Below, piece after piece: positions 59,628 through 64,000 of a stretch of DNA of 64,000 nt. This DNA comes from Cylindrobasidium torrendii FP15055 ss-10. Lineage: Eukaryota; Basidiomycota; Agaricomycetes; Agaricales; Physalacriaceae. The stretch spans positions 124,001-188,000 of the forward strand of contig KN880439.1 in the NCBI GenBank assembly GCA_000934385.1, in the 5' to 3' direction. Below the pieces are notes generated by a model. That model saw nothing but the letters and a program-made list of their open reading frames with translations, had not been told where the DNA came from and searched no databases. Numbering within the stretch: the stretch's first letter is position 1; every line of letters begins with the position of its first letter. A program made the translations under genes and the position numbers.

Positions 59628-62100
59628 TTACAGCGCCAAATCCTTTGATATTTCTAGCTCGTGCCGAAGGTGCCCCACAATGGTGACTGGCTCCGTGCAT
59701 GTTGAGTAGACGCGCAAACCCAGCAAGACGCTGTCGAGATCCTCGTCGAGTGCCGATTCCGTATTTTTCCTGGGCTCGGTTTCTGACGATTCAGATTTTG
59801 CGTCGTCCGTGTCCGCGTCCTCTTCCTTTTCATTCCCATCTTCGGCTTTTTGGCTCGAGTCGCTAGCGTCATCTTTGGTATCAGGCTGACATCCAGGTCC
59901 TTTGGCGAGCGTCTCCTTGGGTGCAATCTTGGCCTCAAGGCCTTCTGCCACAGCTTCCTTGACAATGCCCTTTTCGTCGGGTTGGTCTCCACTGTTGTCG
60001 TTGTCCGCCTTTGTCTTCGAACGCGCCTTCTCTTCCAGGTCTTTAAGGTCCTGACCAGCAAGAATCTCGAGTGGAATCGGCATGTAGCGTGATTCGACTT
60101 TCATGTCGCAATCTAAGGGTTACCAATAAGTTCCTTTGCTTGTGTCAAACAAGCGTAGTATATACTCATTGCCATTGTACGACTCTTCGCCCTCTCGGAC
60201 AGCACCCTTGAGAGGGCACTCTTGTTCCAGTCCGAATTCCAGTAGTCGGATTCCGAACGAACTAGGATTCTGTCGAGTCGGACATGTACAACATACTCTC
60301 CCGGTTCGAGATCGACCACGGCGTTGACGGAGCGCGTGTAAGGCCACACGTACGATGACTTGGTGAGCATCTTCTTTTCCCCCTTTTTGAAGACGACAAA
60401 GTCGAAAGACCACTCGCATCTTCCTCCGATATCTTCAAAGTAGCGAGTATCCGCGCGCGATAGGACGATGATGGATTGAGGTGCCGCCTGCGGGACGGTG
60501 AAGGTATCTACAGGGGAATGTAAGCCACGCGGTGACTTGGTACTGGTGGGAAGAAAGACGGACAAGAGACGTCGCCGTATGACCATGCAGAGGGCATTGG
60601 TCGAGTAGTGACTTGTAACCATAGATTAGACATTTTCCACCTCGAGTCGAAAAGGAGAGTGCAGTCGATGGTATCCCAGCACTTCAAGAAGTCAGAGTCT
60701 GAAAATTACTTGTAAGCCAAGCCTGAAAGAAGAGAGCACACCAACATTCCATCAAGAACTGCCCGTCATCACCAAAGGAGTGACCCATTTCAGGCAAGCG
60801 TGCTAACCACTCTCCCGTCCACTGAGCAGAGCCATCCGACCATCTTCCTGTCCATTCGCTATTTCCCCAAGGATTCCTGACAAGAACAAACTTCGTCCCA
60901 TAGATCTCAAAGGCGCGTAGGATGGAATACGCATGTCCACCAATGAGTCCGGCGATATTAGCTTTTGCATCGCCATTTCTGGCTTGACTGAGTTTACCGT
61001 AGCCGACGCCAAAAAGACGGTCTTTGTTGGCCAGCAAAAGCTCTTGCCAAAGAACATCGGGGTCTAGGATATCCTTCGTTATGTTAGTCGAGTCTGAAAT
61101 ATGTAGACCAGTGGTACGTACCTTGACAGAGGTAAGCAATGACACGCCGCTAGACTTGCTATCAGCGGGTCTACAAGGATTTAGGACACGAGGCGCACCC
61201 AGTCAAGTCCTCAATAGCGTCGCTCGGCATGCCGCCCTCGATGGATGCATAGCTGCCATGCAACTTTGCATACGCCTTCTCAATCAGCGGTACCCAAGTT
61301 TCTCCATCGGTCCCTGATTTAGCAAAGTAGAGTGATCTACTGCCCTTCCTTGCGGTTGCATCGTATTGACGTTTGTCGTTGTGGTAAAGGACCTTCTCAC
61401 TGTGATCAAGTTCCTCAAACTTGGGTGTCGTCGTGTACAGAAGGCTTGACACGGAATAAATAAATGCAAGAACAGAGAAAGGAATGAAGGGCACGTACTC
61501 GTCAATGATCACAATGACCCACTTCGTGTCACGGAAGAAGACAAACCCATATACACCGACTTTCTCGTCGCGGGCCACACAAAACTTCTCTACCAATCCC
61601 TGTGCGGTCGCCATCGTTGCCAATGCCGACACAAACCAACAGTCCCCAAGGGCACCTTGGACAATGTCGCTCGAGGATGCGCCATCGATGAAGAAATGGG
61701 GCGCATCAAAGATCTCTGTAACGCGTCTGCAGTCCCATGGGTTGAACAAATCAGAGTCTGTGTCGAGTCCGTTCAGGCAACGCCCTCGGTCATTCTCCAG
61801 GTCAAATTCGGGATCCCTATAGATCCTGAGTGATCATATCTTTCGGCGGCATGGATTCTTCACACACCTAAATCTGCGGTTCCGTGCTCTGCAATCCTTT
61901 GAAATGTTCTCGACTTGTTCTTTGCATTCCTCAAGCGCCGCATCCAGCTCCGAGCTAACAAGCTGTCCCGCGGCATCCTTTTGTTGTCCGAATACTGCTT
62001 GATTCTTTGAATTTGGCGTGCGGTTGAACTTGAGATGGTCAAAATCGGCCAGCTTCTCGGCAGTATGAGTCTTCCTCGCGCGCGATTTCTTGGACACCAT
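59628..62100 (-). CDS. calpain-family cysteine protease
   Basis: Predicted 707 aa from exons 62100-61868, 61825-61499, 61444-61199, 61149-61122 (28 nt), 61073-60746, 60698-60564, 60507-60166, 60112-59628. The catalytic Cys lies in VQGALGDCWFVSALATMA, His in GLIGGHAYSILRAFE and Asn in LVRNPWGNSEWTGRWSDG, so the triad is intact. A Lys/Arg-rich N-terminus precedes the domain. After it comes a calpain beta-sandwich (TFTVPQAAPQSIIVLSR; DLEPGEYVVHVRLDR), then an acidic Lys/Glu/Asp-rich segment and a final strand region. No EF hands are seen. Calcium-regulated processing is inferred from the family; the substrate is unknown. The intron 60165-60113 has an alternative donor 18 nt upstream. Confidence 0.9.
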
Positions 62101-62731
62101 TATCAGAGTGAGAGAGTAGGGGGGAGAGATGGCGTCAGTGCCCTACTACTTATAGCATATTTCGACGCCCACAGTCAAGACCTGGACTGATAGGCGTCAG
62201 AGCGCTGTCTTGTAATGATTGGGTTTGACTTGAAATGAGGTTCGTAGACATTTCGTAGGCGCTATGAGGGGTGATAGAGAGCGTACTCTGGTTTAGGTGC
62301 ACACTCGTATTGTAGAATTGGTGCCACTGCCCGATGGATTGTGCTGTGCGATCTCATTCCTAGATAGTAGAAGGGCTCCCAAGTTCGGATGTGCCGAGGC
62401 CGTCTTTTGAAATGGACATCTGCGTTGGATGCCCGGAGCACGAATAATGCTTTAAGGTACTTCAGCTGTGGTCGCTCACTTTTGGTGATACTTTCGACCG
62501 GTGCACTCCGAGCGACATCATACTCACCATTCCAGCCGTCTGCTGTCGTGGCAGTATGCACAGTCGATTCATTGAGTAGCCTTTATGAGCGGTTGTAAAC
62601 ACTTGGTATATGGGAGATTGATTGGACTTGGTCACTGGTGCCATCTGGTGGACATGGAACTAGGAAGGAAAACAAGCGATCACGGACGTATGGCTTCGAT
62701 CAATTGCTACATTTCTTGCCGTCCACCCGTC
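62101..62731. other. intergenic between divergent genes
   Basis: About 630 bp upstream of both the calpain and the right-edge F-box gene. A 99-codon minus ORF (62262-62561) is open but resembles nothing known to me. Confidence 0.45.
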
Positions 62732-64000
62732 ATGAACACATCTCGTAGGTGATTTTAGAAAAGACTTGTCCATTTATACTGAAGACACAGTTAGAATGGA
62801 TTCCGTGCTCTTCGCCTGATTGCTTATGCCCCAACCATATCGCCCCGCACATCGTGACATGCGACCCAGACGCGTTCGCGTCTGAACTGGACACGACCTT
62901 TCCTCACTTGGCTTCCACAAACAGCGTCCCCGGTCCAAATGAAGAATCAGAAATACTGTCTCGCATACTGCCACTACAAACCAGTCTAGCACAACTCGAG
63001 AACACCGCCAGGAAATTAGCCGCTATTTGTGAAGCTCTTGACGCTCAAATGCAGAGCATTGACGAGAATAGGCAAACCCTACGGAGTGCAATAAACGCTG
63101 CGAAGAGATTTCTTAGTCCGGCACGACGGCTCCCTCCAGAAATTTGGCAACGGGTCTTTCTTCAAACAATAGACTTCCCTATCCCTCATACTATCGACCG
63201 CCAGATACTTGGAGATACGTGGTGGAGAATTAATGACTGCGAGAATCCCTTGTGGACCATGGAACTGGTATGTCGTGATTGGCGCCAAATTCTACTATCG
63301 AATCCTCGACTGTGGTCTTTCATCAACATCAACATTGCTCAACACTTGTCCTTAACTCATCCTCGCAACATCTCCCGTATGTCCTTACATGTGGAACGTG
63401 CCGCTATGTGCCCCCTTTCCGTCTGCCTTTTTGTGCCATCCAATGATGGCGAAGACGAGCTCAGTGACGAGCTTCTCATGTTCCTCTTCTCGTTCGTGCG
63501 CAGGATAGAATCATTGTGTCTCATACTCCCTCTCGATGCGGTAGCAACGATGGAGGTTCTCCAAACTCACTTCGTGTCTTTGTCATCCTTATACATCGTC
63601 AATACACCGTATAGCGAATGGGATGAAGAGCATGATGGCGTGGACGACATTGTCTCCAACATAGTGTTTGCGAAATGCACCTCCCTCCGCGAGGTTACGA
63701 TAGTGGACGTATCCACTGTTACATATCAACTGCCACTCCCGTGGAACCAGATTGTGTCTTACTCATGTCTCCCTTCAACCTTTGCGATGCCGCGGGATTA
63801 CATCCCAGGCCCATATCCAAAGGACGTGCGAAGAGCACTCAAAGAGGCGGAAAGATTAGAAGTTTGCAATGTCAAGCTCCATTATCAAAGCGACACCTTC
63901 GATGGCCTGGTCATCACCTGCAACTCACTGACCCATTTGACCATAACCTGCACGAAATATATCCCCGACAACCTGGTCATCCGCGAATTCTTCGAGGGCC
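62732..64000 (+). CDS. F-box protein with LRR-like region, 3' end cut by window edge
   Basis: Exon 1 is 62732-62744 (13 nt, MNTS), then intron 62745-62794 (GTAGGT to TTAG), then a frame open to the edge (about 400 codons seen). It has a Cys-rich patch (CSSPDCLCPNHI), a coiled coil (LAAICEALDAQMQSIDENRQ), F-box-like ARRLPPEIWQRVFLQTIDF, and MELVCRDWRQILLSNPRLWS. Leucine-rich segments follow (LTHLTITCTKY near the edge). The layout, including the 13-nt first exon and a phase-1 intron, copies the gene at 41434-43333. SCF substrate-receptor function is inferred. Confidence 0.82.

Noticed and set aside
62262..62561. 99-codon minus ORF upstream of the calpain gene
   Set aside because: Protein-like in places but no family match and no supporting exons; left as an open question.

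Overview
The window is nuclear DNA of a filamentous basidiomycete, most likely an Agaricomycete. Genes are densely packed on both strands and cut by many short GT-AG introns (about 43-70 bp). Families typical of mushrooms and wood or litter decayers are present: a DUF6534 membrane protein, a GH45 endoglucanase, three F-box proteins, a DOPA-dioxygenase-like protein and a DUF2235 hydrolase. I saw no prokaryotic operon, CRISPR array, tRNA, rRNA or intact transposon. Gene models were joined by hand. In nearly every one the exon lengths sum to a multiple of three, which is good internal support.

Layout. 1-5.7 kb: POL2, catalytic subunit of DNA polymerase epsilon, running off the left edge. 5.9-8.9 kb: a 14-15 exon DUF6534 membrane protein and a small Rcf2/HIG1-like protein. 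9.2-16.1 kb: an Inn1/Fic1-like C2 protein, ISU1 and an Rck2/Srk1-type kinase. 17-20.6 kb: GH45 endoglucanase and the splicing factor PRP31. 21-25 kb: a TVP38/VTT membrane protein, a Tctex-type dynein light chain and PEX11. 26.4-31.6 kb: a doubtful small gene, an Fpk1/NRC-2-type AGC kinase and an HSF-type transcription factor. 31.6-35.2 kb: the largest stretch without a credible gene. 35.2-40.9 kb: a small mitochondrial-type membrane protein, a DOPA 4,5-dioxygenase-like gene, SEC12, and a NIPA-type Mg2+ transporter divergent from SEC12. 41.4-45.7 kb: two F-box/LRR-type proteins. 45.9-49.1 kb: COX16, an ACBD5/Atg37-like acyl-CoA-binding protein and, divergent from it, SNF8 (ESCRT-II). 49.3-59.4 kb: TSC2 (tuberin), a DUF2235 hydrolase and POL31 (DNA polymerase delta small subunit). 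59.6-62.1 kb: a calpain-family protease. 62.7 kb to the end: a third F-box protein, cut by the right edge.

The content is mostly housekeeping: replication, splicing, Fe-S assembly, respiratory-chain assembly, ER export, ESCRT sorting, peroxisomes, flippase and stress kinases, and TSC-TOR control. Neighbours do not form an obvious pathway cluster. Several pairs share short head-to-head promoters: SEC12/NIPA, Tctex/PEX11 and ACBP/SNF8. I found no strong evidence of a new biological system. The most unusual signals are structural: inferred microexons of 5 and 7 nt, a probable GC-AG intron, 13-nt first coding exons shared by two F-box paralogues, in-frame introns that may change C-termini or membrane segments, an RGG-rich N-terminus on POL2, and a perfect 10-bp inverted repeat upstream of ISU1.
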